Of a stretch of 34,141 bases of DNA, positions 8,064-15,727 are shown piece by piece. Both the position numbers and the translations under genes were made by a program. The first letter of the stretch is position 1; each line of letters begins with the position of its first letter. The DNA is from Pseudomonadota bacterium. Its GTDB lineage: Bacteria; Pseudomonadota; Alphaproteobacteria; Acetobacterales; Acetobacteraceae. The stretch is taken from the NCBI GenBank assembly GCA_019351895.1, contig JABBOH010000021.1, positions 43,868 through 78,008 of the forward strand. The letters are read 5' to 3'. Below the pieces are notes generated by a model. That model was not told the origin of the DNA. It searched no databases and saw only the letters and a list, made by a program, of their open reading frames with translations.

Positions 8064-9314
8064 ATGCCGGAGCGATGGCTGATCCTGGCCGATGATCTAA
8101 CGGGCGCGGCTGATTGCGCCATCGCCTTCGCGCGAAGCGGGCTGCCCGCCGCCGTAATCTGGCAGCCGGCGGGACCGGATGAGGCAGTACTCGCCATTGA
8201 CGCCGACAGCCGTGCCGACGACCCCGAGGCCGCGGCCAAGCGTCACCGCCTGCTGATCGAGCAGCGTCATCGCCCGGGGGTCGGCCTGTTCAAGAAGATC
8301 GACTCCACGCTTCGGGGGCAACCCGCGGCCGAACTCGCCGAAACCATCCGCGTCTTGCGCGAACGCGGCCAGCCGGCGTTTGCGGTTGTCGCTCCCGCCT
8401 TCCCCGAAGCCGGACGGACGCTGGAGGAAGGAGCAGTCCGCGTCCACGGCAAGGCGCTGGAGGAGACCGCTCTGTGGGCGCGGGACCATAGCTATGACAC
8501 CGCCAATGTCGTCACGGTGCTAACGGGTGTCGGCCTTCGGACCCGGCACCTCTCCATCGAGACCATCCGCGCCGGCGCGACAACGGTCGAGGATCGGCTC
8601 CGGGACGCACTGGCCGGCAGGGCGGACGCCGTTGTTTGCGACGCGGTGACCGCAACCGATCTCGACATCGTGGCGGAAGCAAGCCTCCATCTTGCGGAGC
8701 ACGTCTTCTGGACGGGTTCCGCCGGCTTGGCCCAGGCGCTCGCCCGCAGCCGGGGGCCCGTATCCGCTACGGCTATGGAGCCGGATGAACTGACCGGCGG
8801 CATTCTGTTCGTCGTCGGTAGCGTCGCCGAAGCCTCGCGCGCCGCCGCAGCCGTTCTGGCGGCGGACGAGAGCGTCCATCAAGTGAGGATCATGCCGAGC
8901 GTCCTTCGCGACGGGCCGGGCAGCGCCGATTGGGCGCGGGCACAGCGATCCATCCTCGGCGCGCTCGATGAGGGGCGCGACCTGCTGGTGGAGATCGCAG
9001 CGGGGATAGACCCCGACCTTACACAAGGAGCGGCACTGGCGCGGCGTCTCGCCGAGTTGATCCTGCCGGCCGCGCCACGGATCGGCGCATTGTTCGTCAC
9101 CGGGGGCGAGACCGCACTTGCCCTGCTCGATGCTCTCGGCATCACCGGCATCCGTCTCATCGACGAGGTGGAGCCCGGCGTGCCGCTGGGAGAAACACGC
9201 GGCGCCCTCACCGTCCCGATCGTCACCAAGGCGGGCGCCTTCGGAGACGAGCGGACGCTGCGCCGCTGTCTTCACCACTTCCGCCGCCGGCGGAAAACGG
9301 AGAACTGCTCATGA
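8064..9314 (+). CDS. Four-carbon acid-sugar kinase family protein (DUF1537; threonate/erythronate kinase type)
   Basis: A 416-residue member of the family that phosphorylates C4 sugar acids such as D-threonate, D-erythronate or 3-oxo-tetronate at the 4-position with ATP. The N-terminal sugar-acid-binding domain starts with LILADDLTGAADCAIAF (DDLTGA at 10-15) and contains KKIDSTLRG (77-85) and VVAPAFPEAGRT. The C-terminal nucleotide-binding domain contains LFVTGGETALALL and ends with the PIVTKAGAFGDERTL segment. Length and domain order are normal. It lies between a KdgT-type permease (five bases upstream) and PdxA2, whose start overlaps its stop by four bases (ATGA). In the known pathway the kinase product is oxidised and decarboxylated by PdxA2 to dihydroxyacetone phosphate. 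Which stereoisomer is used cannot be read here. Confidence 0.92.
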   Translation: MPERWLILADDLTGAADCAIAFARSGLPAAVIWQPAGPDEAVLAIDADSRADDPEAAAKRHRLLIEQRHRPGVGLFKKIDSTLRGQPAAELAETIRVLRERGQPAFAVVAPAFPEAGRTLEEGAVRVHGKALEETALWARDHSYDTANVVTVLTGVGLRTRHLSIETIRAGATTVEDRLRDALAGRADAVVCDAVTATDLDIVAEASLHLAEHVFWTGSAGLAQALARSRGPVSATAMEPDELTGGILFVVGSVAEASRAAAAVLAADESVHQVRIMPSVLRDGPGSADWARAQRSILGALDEGRDLLVEIAAGIDPDLTQGAALARRLAELILPAAPRIGALFVTGGETALALLDALGITGIRLIDEVEPGVPLGETRGALTVPIVTKAGAFGDERTLRRCLHHFRRRRKTENCS

Positions 9315-10324
9315 GTGCTGCACCCCGCGACGCGCGCCCGATCATCGCCATCACCATGGGGGATGCCTCCGGCGTTGGCCCCGAGATCATCATGAAGGCC
9401 CTGGCGCGCGACGAGGTGGCAGCCATGTGCCGTCCGCTTGTGATCGGCGACGCAACGCGGCTGCGCGAAGCCGGAGAGGCCGTGAAAAGCCAGCTCAAGG
9501 TGGCGGCGGTCGAGACGCCGATGCAGGCGAAATACGAACGCGGCACGGTGGACTGCATTGACCTCGGGCTCATTCCGCCGAACCACCCTTTCGGGAAGAT
9601 TTCCCCGCTCTCCGGCGAAGCCGCCTACCGCTATATCGAGCGGGCAACACGGCTGGTCGAGGCCGGCGAGGCCGATGCCATCTGTACCGCGCCCCTTAGC
9701 AAGGAAGCGCTGCATGCGGCCGGGCACAAGTTCCCGGGCCATACCGAACTTATCGCCCATCTGACGGACACGCCCGAGGTCTCGATGATGCTGGTGGCCC
9801 CGAAACTACGCGTAATCCACGTGACCACGCATATCGGGTTGATGGACGCGATCCGGAGGATCGAGCCCGGGCTCGTGGAGCGTACGATCGGCCGCGGCCA
9901 TGACACTCTCGTGAAAGCTGGCATCGAGAACCCGCGCATCGGCGTCTGCGGCATTAACCCCCATGCCGGGGAGAACGGGCTGTTCGGCCAGGGAGAGGAG
10001 GAGGAGAAGATCATCCCGGCGGTGCAGGCCTGCCGGGCGAAAGCGTGGGCCGTCGAGGGGCCGCTTCCCGCGGATACCCTGTTCTTCAGGGCGGCACGCG
10101 GCGATTTCGACCTCGTGGTCGCCATGTACCATGACCAGGGCCACGGTCCGGTGAAGGTCATGGGGCTCGAAGCCGGCGTGAACGTGACCGTGGGTTTGCC
10201 GGTCGTCCGCACCTCCGTCGATCACGGAACGGCCTTCGACATCGCCGGCAAGGGAATCGCGGACGATGGATCGATGGTCGAGGCGCTGCGTCAGGCCGTG
10301 GATCTGGCGCCCCAGCGGGCATGA
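9311..10324 (+). CDS. pdxA2: PdxA-like 4-phosphate dehydrogenase, PdxA2 type
   Basis: A 337-residue PdxA-family NAD-dependent dehydrogenase/decarboxylase. Family marks are ITMGDASGVGPEI (14-26), APLSKEALHAAG, FPGHTELIA and the three metal-binding histidines His174 (THIGLMDA), His218 (INPHAGENG) and His274 (YHDQGHGP). The TSVDHGTAFDIAGKG segment (301-315) follows. True PdxA makes the pyridoxal precursor, but this copy overlaps a C4 acid-sugar kinase gene by four bases and follows a sugar-acid permease. That is the arrangement of PdxA2, which oxidises threonate- or erythronate-4-phosphate and releases CO2 to give dihydroxyacetone phosphate. The function therefore rests on neighbours more than on sequence. 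No terminator was found in the 281 bases that follow. Confidence 0.92.
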   Translation: MSAAPRDARPIIAITMGDASGVGPEIIMKALARDEVAAMCRPLVIGDATRLREAGEAVKSQLKVAAVETPMQAKYERGTVDCIDLGLIPPNHPFGKISPLSGEAAYRYIERATRLVEAGEADAICTAPLSKEALHAAGHKFPGHTELIAHLTDTPEVSMMLVAPKLRVIHVTTHIGLMDAIRRIEPGLVERTIGRGHDTLVKAGIENPRIGVCGINPHAGENGLFGQGEEEEKIIPAVQACRAKAWAVEGPLPADTLFFRAARGDFDLVVAMYHDQGHGPVKVMGLEAGVNVTVGLPVVRTSVDHGTAFDIAGKGIADDGSMVEALRQAVDLAPQRA

Positions 10325-10508
10325 CGCCACGCTTACCGTACTGTCATTTTCGTGATTGCAGAAAAGACGAACAGCCAGGGATCCGCACTCGACTTGAGAC
10401 GAATCTCTCGTAGTATTTGACACTTGGCCACGGGCGGGCGAGGGTACTTTTACAGATTGTTTCGGACAGGCAACACGCTTGGAGGGGCCGAGCGCCACCG
10501 CTTTGTGT

Positions 10509-10544
10509 AGTCTGAGCTCGAAGGGTGCAGTCTGGGCTCGAAGG
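10509..10544. repeat. 16-bp direct repeat upstream of the cyo operon
   Basis: AGTCTGAGCTCGAAGG (10509-10524) and AGTCTGGGCTCGAAGG (10529-10544) differ at one base and repeat with a 20-bp period, about two helical turns, so both would face the same side of the DNA. They lie ~60-100 bases before the cyoA start. The rest of the 281-bp gap (10325-10605) includes a TTGACA at 10417-10422 without a well-spaced -10 box and a small hairpin (AGGCG/CGCCT) at 10542-10556. A regulator site for oxidase expression is plausible. Confidence 0.6.
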
Positions 10545-10605
10545 CGTTCATCGCCTGTTCAGGTCAACATGTCAGCTTCGCCGCCTGCGAGAGAAGGATT
10601 CTGCC

Positions 10606-11610
10606 TTGGCTCCTGATATGGGCGACCGCGCTGAGCGGCACATCCCCGGATGGCTGAGCCGGTCCTGGCTGGTCTTGCTGACCTTTCCTCTCGCGAGTTG
10701 CGGCTCGGACGGGTATCGGCTGTTCAATCCCAAGGGACCGGTCGCCGCGGCCGAATTGAAGTTCACGCTGATCGACGCCGGCGTGATGCTCATCATTATC
10801 CTGCCTGTTTTCGTGATGATCTGCCTGTTCATCTGGCGCTACCGCCGGCACAGAAACTCGGCCTACGATCCCGATTGGGCCCATTCCATGACGGTTGAGC
10901 TTCTGATTTGGGGCGGACCGCTGGTGATCGTCGCCGTTCTGGCGCTCTTCTCGTACGAGAGCGTCATCCAGGTTAATCCATATGCACCGACGGTGCTCGA
11001 TAGACCGATCGCCGATACGGCTGCGAGCCAGCCGCCGCTCGACATCGACGTGATAACCACGGACTGGCAGTGGTTCTTCATCTATCCCGAGCAGCACCTC
11101 GCGACGATCGATGAGCTCGTCGTGCCGGTCGGGCGGACCGTGCGGATGAGGCTCACCTCCACCTCCGTCACTAATGATTTCTACATCCCTCAACTCGCGC
11201 CGATGATCGACGTGATGCCCAGTATGCAGACGCAGGATGCCTTCCGCGCCGATGCGCTCGGGACCTTTACGGGCTTCTCGGCCGATTTTAGTGGTGCGGG
11301 CTTCGCCTGGATGCAGTTCGCCACCCACGTCGTGACCGCTGACCAGTTCAAGAGCTGGGCCACAGGCGTCCAGAGCGGCCAGACCAAGCCTAATGACGGG
11401 GCGCTGACCTACGCCCTGTTCCAGAAACTCGCGCATCCGACTCTGAACATCGGCGCCAAGCCGCGCTACTTCTCGGCGGTCGATCCCAACATCTTCGACG
11501 ATACGAGGGCCGCGTCCATGCGGGGCGTGACCTACCCAGTTCCGGGCGACCTCACCGAGAAGATGGCGCCGAAAGCCGGACCGATCACCAGCAAAGCGGC
11601 TGGCTCCTAG
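10606..11610 (+). CDS. cyoA: Cytochrome o ubiquinol oxidase subunit II
   Basis: Subunit II of the bo3-type quinol oxidase, a membrane lipoprotein. A signal sequence (LVLLTFPLASC) ends at lipobox Cys32, giving a lipid anchor. Two transmembrane helices follow (around AGVMLIIILPVFVMICLFIW and LIWGGPLVIVAVLALFS), and the C-terminal cupredoxin domain begins near DIDVITTDWQWFFIYPE. That domain lacks the CuA cysteine pair and instead has FSADFSGAGFAWMQF, as expected for a quinol rather than a cytochrome c oxidase. I place the start at TTG 10606 because GAGAAGGA (10591-10598) is seven bases ahead of it; ATG 10618 is an in-frame alternative with poor spacing. It is the first gene of cyoABCD. The tail rich in Pro, Lys and Ala (DLTEKMAPKAGPITSKAAGS in the last 20) is unstructured. 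Confidence 0.93.
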   Translation: MAPDMGDRAERHIPGWLSRSWLVLLTFPLASCGSDGYRLFNPKGPVAAAELKFTLIDAGVMLIIILPVFVMICLFIWRYRRHRNSAYDPDWAHSMTVELLIWGGPLVIVAVLALFSYESVIQVNPYAPTVLDRPIADTAASQPPLDIDVITTDWQWFFIYPEQHLATIDELVVPVGRTVRMRLTSTSVTNDFYIPQLAPMIDVMPSMQTQDAFRADALGTFTGFSADFSGAGFAWMQFATHVVTADQFKSWATGVQSGQTKPNDGALTYALFQKLAHPTLNIGAKPRYFSAVDPNIFDDTRAASMRGVTYPVPGDLTEKMAPKAGPITSKAAGS

Positions 11611-11642
11611 AGCCAGACTTCGAAAGAAAGAGAGGTCGCATC

Positions 11643-13709
11643 GTGCCAGTCCATCTGCAGGGCCCATGGTCGCCGCTTCTCGGGCGCCTGTCGCTGCACG
11701 CCATCCCCTACAACAACTCCATTATTCTCTTTGCCTTCGCGCTGGCCGCCGTGGCCGCCGTGGCCGTGATCGCGCCGGTGCTCTATTTCAAGAAGATCCC
11801 CTACCTCTGGCGCGAGTGGATCACGACCGTCGATCATAAGAAGATCGGCGTCATGTACATCATCGTCGGACTGGTGATGATGTTCCGTGGCTTCTTTGAC
11901 GGGCTCATGATCCGGACCCAGCAGGTGCTGGCCGATGGGCCGCACTCGCCGCATTTCCTCGACGCTCTGCACGGCTACATCCCGCCCTACCATTTCGACC
12001 AGATCTACAGCTCGCACGGGACCATCATGATCCTGTTCGCTGTGACGCCGATCCTTACCGGACTCACCAACGTCATCGTGCCGCTGCAGGTCGGCGCCCG
12101 GGATATGGCCTTCCCCTACCTCAACGCCGTCAGCCTGTGGCTGACCACGGTGGGCGCGGCCCTGGTGATGGTGTCGCTGTTCGTGGGTGACTTCTCAGCT
12201 GCCGGATGGGTCGGGCTCATCCCGCTGACGGAACTGCCGTTCAGCCCCGGCGTCGGTGTCGACTACTGGATCTGGGCCATCCAGATTTCGAGCATTGGCA
12301 CGACGCTCAATGCGGTGAACATGATCGCGACGATCGTCACGATGCGGGCGCCGGGCATGACGTGGCTGCGGCTGCCGATTTTCACCTGGACGACCCTCTC
12401 GACCAACATCATCGGTCTGACGGCTTTCCCGGTCCTCGGCGTGGCGCTCGCCCTGCTATCCGCAGACCGCTACATCGGCACGCATTTCTTCACCGCCGGC
12501 CAGGGCGGCAACCTCATGCTCTACACCAACCTCTTCTGGATCTGGGGCCATCCCGAAGTTTATTTCCTCGTGCTGCCTGCCTTCGGGATCTTCTCGGAGA
12601 TCATCCCCACTTTCTCCGAGCGTCCGCTTTTTGGCTACGTCACGATGGTCGCGGCGACCTTCGCCATCGGCGGCATTTCCTGGCTGGTCTGGCTACACCA
12701 CTTCTTCACCATGGGCGCGGGCCCGGCAGTTAACACTTTCTTCAGCGTCGCCACGATGTTCGTCGGCGTGCCGACCGGCGTGAAGGTCTTCAACTGGGTC
12801 TTCACCATCTACCGGGGACGTTTGCGCTTCGACACGCCTATGCTCTGGTGCGTCGGCGGGTTGTTCCTGCTGCTGATCGGCGGCCTCACAGGCATGATGC
12901 TGGCGATGCCGGCGATCGACTACACCGTCCATAACAGCGTTTTCGTGGTCGCGCATTTCCACTGCATGGTTCTGCTGGTGGCCTACGCTATCTTCGGCGC
13001 CGTTACCTTCTGGTTCCCGAAGGTCTTCGGCCTGCAACTCGACGAGCGCAGCGGCAAGCTCTTTTTCTGGACCTTCTCGATCGGCACCATCCTGGTCTTT
13101 GTCGCCATGTTCGGCCTCGGCTTCATGGGCGAGACGCGGCGCTTGGATTACCTTTATGACCCGCAATGGCTGCCGCTGCTGATCATTCAGGAAATCGGGA
13201 TCGGCTTTTACAGCCTTTCCGTCCTGATCTTTTGCTGGATGCTCTACGTCACCCTTCGCCACCGTCACGCGCATGTGGAGGCTGATCCATGGGGCACCTC
13301 CCGCACGCTGGAGTGGCTCACCCACACGCCCGTCCCGTTCTACAACTTCGCCGTGACGCCGCAGGTCAATGCGCGGGACGAGCTCGATTGGCGGCGGCGT
13401 GGAGGGATGGACCGAAAACTACCCGACGGCTACGCCCCGGTCCACATGCCGAGCAACACCATGGTGCCGGCCCTCATCGGACTTTTTGCCTTCGGGTTCG
13501 GCTTCGGCATGATCTGGCGCATTTGGTGGATGGCGGGCTTCTCGATCGTCGCGGTCATCGTGCTCGTCATCGCGCGGTCCTTTCAGAAGACGCCCGGCTA
13601 TATCCTGTCGACGGACGAGATCACGGCGATGGAGCGGCGTGTCGAGGGTTCCAGCATCGTGGCGGAGCAGCCGTCGCGACCGCCGCTCGTGGAAGCGGAG
13701 GTACATTGA
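11643..13709 (+). CDS. cyoB: Cytochrome o ubiquinol oxidase subunit I
   Basis: A 688-residue heme-copper oxidase subunit I, the catalytic proton-pumping core. Low-spin heme ligands are His125 (YSSHGTIM) and His440; the high-spin heme ligand is His438 (VAHFHCM). CuB ligands are His303, His352 and His353 (WGHPEVYF, WLHHFFTMG), with the cross-linked Tyr307. D-channel residues Asp154, Asn143 and Asn161, Glu305, and K-channel Lys381 (GVPTGVKVF) are conserved. The quinone-site residues Arg82, Asp86, His117 and Gln120 are all present. Compared with the E. coli protein, from memory, the loop between Asp86 and His117 is about eight residues longer. The start is GTG at 11643 with AGAGAGG upstream. It follows cyoA by 32 bases and its stop overlaps the cyoC start (TGATG). 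Confidence 0.98.
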   Translation: MPVHLQGPWSPLLGRLSLHAIPYNNSIILFAFALAAVAAVAVIAPVLYFKKIPYLWREWITTVDHKKIGVMYIIVGLVMMFRGFFDGLMIRTQQVLADGPHSPHFLDALHGYIPPYHFDQIYSSHGTIMILFAVTPILTGLTNVIVPLQVGARDMAFPYLNAVSLWLTTVGAALVMVSLFVGDFSAAGWVGLIPLTELPFSPGVGVDYWIWAIQISSIGTTLNAVNMIATIVTMRAPGMTWLRLPIFTWTTLSTNIIGLTAFPVLGVALALLSADRYIGTHFFTAGQGGNLMLYTNLFWIWGHPEVYFLVLPAFGIFSEIIPTFSERPLFGYVTMVAATFAIGGISWLVWLHHFFTMGAGPAVNTFFSVATMFVGVPTGVKVFNWVFTIYRGRLRFDTPMLWCVGGLFLLLIGGLTGMMLAMPAIDYTVHNSVFVVAHFHCMVLLVAYAIFGAVTFWFPKVFGLQLDERSGKLFFWTFSIGTILVFVAMFGLGFMGETRRLDYLYDPQWLPLLIIQEIGIGFYSLSVLIFCWMLYVTLRHRHAHVEADPWGTSRTLEWLTHTPVPFYNFAVTPQVNARDELDWRRRGGMDRKLPDGYAPVHMPSNTMVPALIGLFAFGFGFGMIWRIWWMAGFSIVAVIVLVIARSFQKTPGYILSTDEITAMERRVEGSSIVAEQPSRPPLVEAEVH

Positions 13710-14347
13710 TGGCCATCCCGACCCACGAGACCTCGCACGCGACGCCGGATTCCGTGCTGTGGCAGCCGGAGGTCGAGGCGCATGACGATCTCGCCGCGCG
13801 CACCCTCGGGTTCTGGCTCTACATGATGAGCGACGCGCTGCTGTTCGCCGGGTTGTTCGCGGCTTACGGCGTCCTTGATCACGCCTACAACACCGCGGGC
13901 GGCCCCGGCGCCCGGCAAATCGTCCACCCGCTCGACGGTTTTTGGCAGACCCTTGCGGTCATGACGAGCGTATTCGCCTTCAGCCTTGCGACCGTCGCCA
14001 TGAAGATGCGCAGCCGCCCCGGCGTGATCCTCTACACGTCGATCGCACTGGTGTTGGGGCTCGTGTTCATCGGCCTCGAGATCGCCGACTTCCGAGCCCT
14101 GATCGCCCAGGGGGCCGGACCGGACCGCAGCGGCTTTCTGTCGGCCTTCTTCGTGCTCATCGCGACGCACGGTCTGCACATGGTCTTCGGCATCCTCTGG
14201 ATGCTGGTCATGATCGTCCAGGTCGCGCGGAGCGGATTTACCGAGCACATCGTCGCCCGCCTGCTCAATCTCCGGCTTTTCTGGCAGTTCCAGGCGTCGG
14301 TCTGGGTATGCGTCTATGCATTCGTCTATCTCAGAGGAGCGTTCTGA
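13709..14347 (+). CDS. cyoC: Cytochrome o ubiquinol oxidase subunit III
   Basis: A 212-residue, five-helix membrane subunit of the cytochrome c oxidase subunit III family. It contains TLGFWLYMMSDALLFAGLFAAYGVL split around residues 32-56, GLEIADFRALI, FVLIATHGLHMVFGILWML in two pieces, and the C-terminal FWQFQASVWVCVYAFVYL. It stabilises the subunit I core of the quinol oxidase. The ATG shares one base with the cyoB stop, and its own stop overlaps the cyoD start, so translation is probably coupled through the operon. Length and order are normal for the family. Confidence 0.96.
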   Translation: MAIPTHETSHATPDSVLWQPEVEAHDDLAARTLGFWLYMMSDALLFAGLFAAYGVLDHAYNTAGGPGARQIVHPLDGFWQTLAVMTSVFAFSLATVAMKMRSRPGVILYTSIALVLGLVFIGLEIADFRALIAQGAGPDRSGFLSAFFVLIATHGLHMVFGILWMLVMIVQVARSGFTEHIVARLLNLRLFWQFQASVWVCVYAFVYLRGAF

Positions 14348-14724
14348 TGGCCGCCCATTCGAGAGATCCTCTGACGCATCCCGAGGTGCGGCAGGCGACA
14401 ACCGGCGGATATGCGGCCGGTTACGGGGTGTCGGTCATCCTGATGCTGGGCGCGTTGCTCATCACGCAGCAGCACGTGCTGGCTTATCCCACCTTCCTGT
14501 GGCTTATCTCGTCTCTCGTGGTGCTCTCGCTATTTTCGCAGGCTGCGTTGTTCTTCGGGCTTGGGCTGTCGCCGGTGCAGGCCTGGAAGAGCGTGTCGCT
14601 GATCCTCGCCTTGCCGCTCTTCGTGTTCACGATCGGCCTGTCGGTGTGGATGTTCAATTCGCTCTACCCGCGGACGATGCCGGCAATGAACATGAATACG
14701 TCACAGCCCACGCTGCTGCAGTAG
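14347..14724 (+). CDS. cyoD: Cytochrome o ubiquinol oxidase subunit IV
   Basis: A 125-residue small subunit with three transmembrane helices (GYGVSVILMLGALLIT, FLWLISSLVVLSLFSQAALF and SLILALPLFVFTIGLSVWMF). The last helix ends with the MFNSLYPRTMPA tail seen in the family. It helps assemble CuB in the bo3 oxidase. The ATG at 14347 overlaps the cyoC stop (TGATG), and it is the last of the four structural genes. No heme O synthase (cyoE) follows; the next gene, 18 bases on, is a DUF2189 membrane protein. Confidence 0.95.
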   Translation: MAAHSRDPLTHPEVRQATTGGYAAGYGVSVILMLGALLITQQHVLAYPTFLWLISSLVVLSLFSQAALFFGLGLSPVQAWKSVSLILALPLFVFTIGLSVWMFNSLYPRTMPAMNMNTSQPTLLQ

Positions 14725-14742
14725 CCGTGTAGTCTGAGGGAG

Positions 14743-15621
14743 ATGCCCGGAATGAGCTTCGCCAGCACCCTTTCCGAAGCCTTTTTCGTCGTCTTCCAGC
14801 CTGCGCGCGCGGAAACCACAGAGGAAGTGGCGGCCCAGATCGAGAGCGACCGGGACGCTGCCGCCTCACCCTGGCCGATCGAGGTCCGGCATATCGGGCT
14901 CGGCGCCCTCATGCCCGCGCTGAAGGCCGGATTCGAGGATCTTCGCGCCCTGCGCACTGACCAGATCACCATCGCGGTGATCTACTCCATCTGCGGCCTG
15001 ATCGTTGCGGCCGTCATCGCCGACCGGGCGCTCGTGCCCTTCCTGTTCCCCGCCTGCGCAGGCTTCGCCCTCATAGGGCCGCTCGCCACGCTTTGGTATG
15101 CTGCGCTCAGCCGTGCGCATGAGCAGACCGGAGACGGCAAATCAGAACACGCGATGCGTGTCTTCCGCGGCCCCCGCATGAAGACGCTGCGCATCCTCGG
15201 CGGCGCCGCGATCCTGCTGTTCCTGCTTTGGAACGGCGCGGCCGCACTGATCTACGAGTGGACCTTGGGCAGTTCATCCGCGAAGCCCAATTCGTTCTTC
15301 CTGGTCCGGGTTTTCACGACCGGCGCCGGATGGGAGTTGACGATCATCGGTTGCGGCGTTGGCATGATCTTCGCCGTGATCGCAGTCGCTATCGGCTGCG
15401 TCTCGTTCCCGCTGGCTATCGACAAGCCCGTGACAGCCTGGGAGGCAATCCAGGTGTCAATGCAGGCGATGGCGCGGAACCCCCTGTTCATGGTGTGCTG
15501 GGGCATCGTGATCGTTGCGGGCCTGCTGATCGGGGCAATTCCAGGGCTCATTGGCCTCGCCGTCACGCTCCCGATCCTGGGGCATGCGACGTGGCACGTG
15601 TACCGCCGCATCGTCGTTTGA
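14743..15621 (+). CDS. DUF2189 domain-containing integral membrane protein
   Basis: A 292-residue protein of unknown function that fits the DUF2189 family. After a ~50-residue cytosolic start it has about six hydrophobic helices: ITIAVIYSICGLIVAAVIA, LFPACAGFALIGPLATLWY, ILGGAAILLFLLWNG, ELTIIGCGVGMIFAVIAVAI, FMVCWGIVIVAGLLIGAIPG and GLAVTLPILGHATWHVYRR. The C-terminal P.LGHATWH.YR pattern is the family signature. The ATG at 14743 has almost no room after GAGGGAG; the ATG at 14752 is spaced better and may be the true start. It begins 18 bases after cyoD and is followed by a strong hairpin, so it looks like the fifth gene of the oxidase operon. A role in oxidase assembly or membrane insertion is only a guess from position. 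Confidence 0.85.
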   Translation: MPGMSFASTLSEAFFVVFQPARAETTEEVAAQIESDRDAAASPWPIEVRHIGLGALMPALKAGFEDLRALRTDQITIAVIYSICGLIVAAVIADRALVPFLFPACAGFALIGPLATLWYAALSRAHEQTGDGKSEHAMRVFRGPRMKTLRILGGAAILLFLLWNGAAALIYEWTLGSSSAKPNSFFLVRVFTTGAGWELTIIGCGVGMIFAVIAVAIGCVSFPLAIDKPVTAWEAIQVSMQAMARNPLFMVCWGIVIVAGLLIGAIPGLIGLAVTLPILGHATWHVYRRIVV

Positions 15622-15646
15622 CGTGGAAGCCGTAATGCCGCCGTCG

Positions 15647-15672
15647 GAGTCACGTCGACGCCGGCGTGACTC
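15647..15672. terminator. Hairpin between the cyo operon and dnaJ (convergent)
   Basis: GAGTCACG and CGTGACTC form a perfect eight-pair stem with a ten-base loop, 25 bases after the DUF2189 stop and 55 bases beyond the dnaJ stop. It sits between converging genes and could end transcription from both sides. No T-run follows on either strand. Confidence 0.6.
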
Positions 15673-15727
15673 GGCAGCATATCCGCGTCGGAGCCGTCAA
15701 CTTTGACGACAGGCACTCCCATGCGGC

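Noticed and set aside
10417-10450. TTGACA with TACTTT as a cyo promoter
   Set aside because: The spacer is 22 bases, too long for a housekeeping promoter; no better -10 box lies at 16-18 bases.
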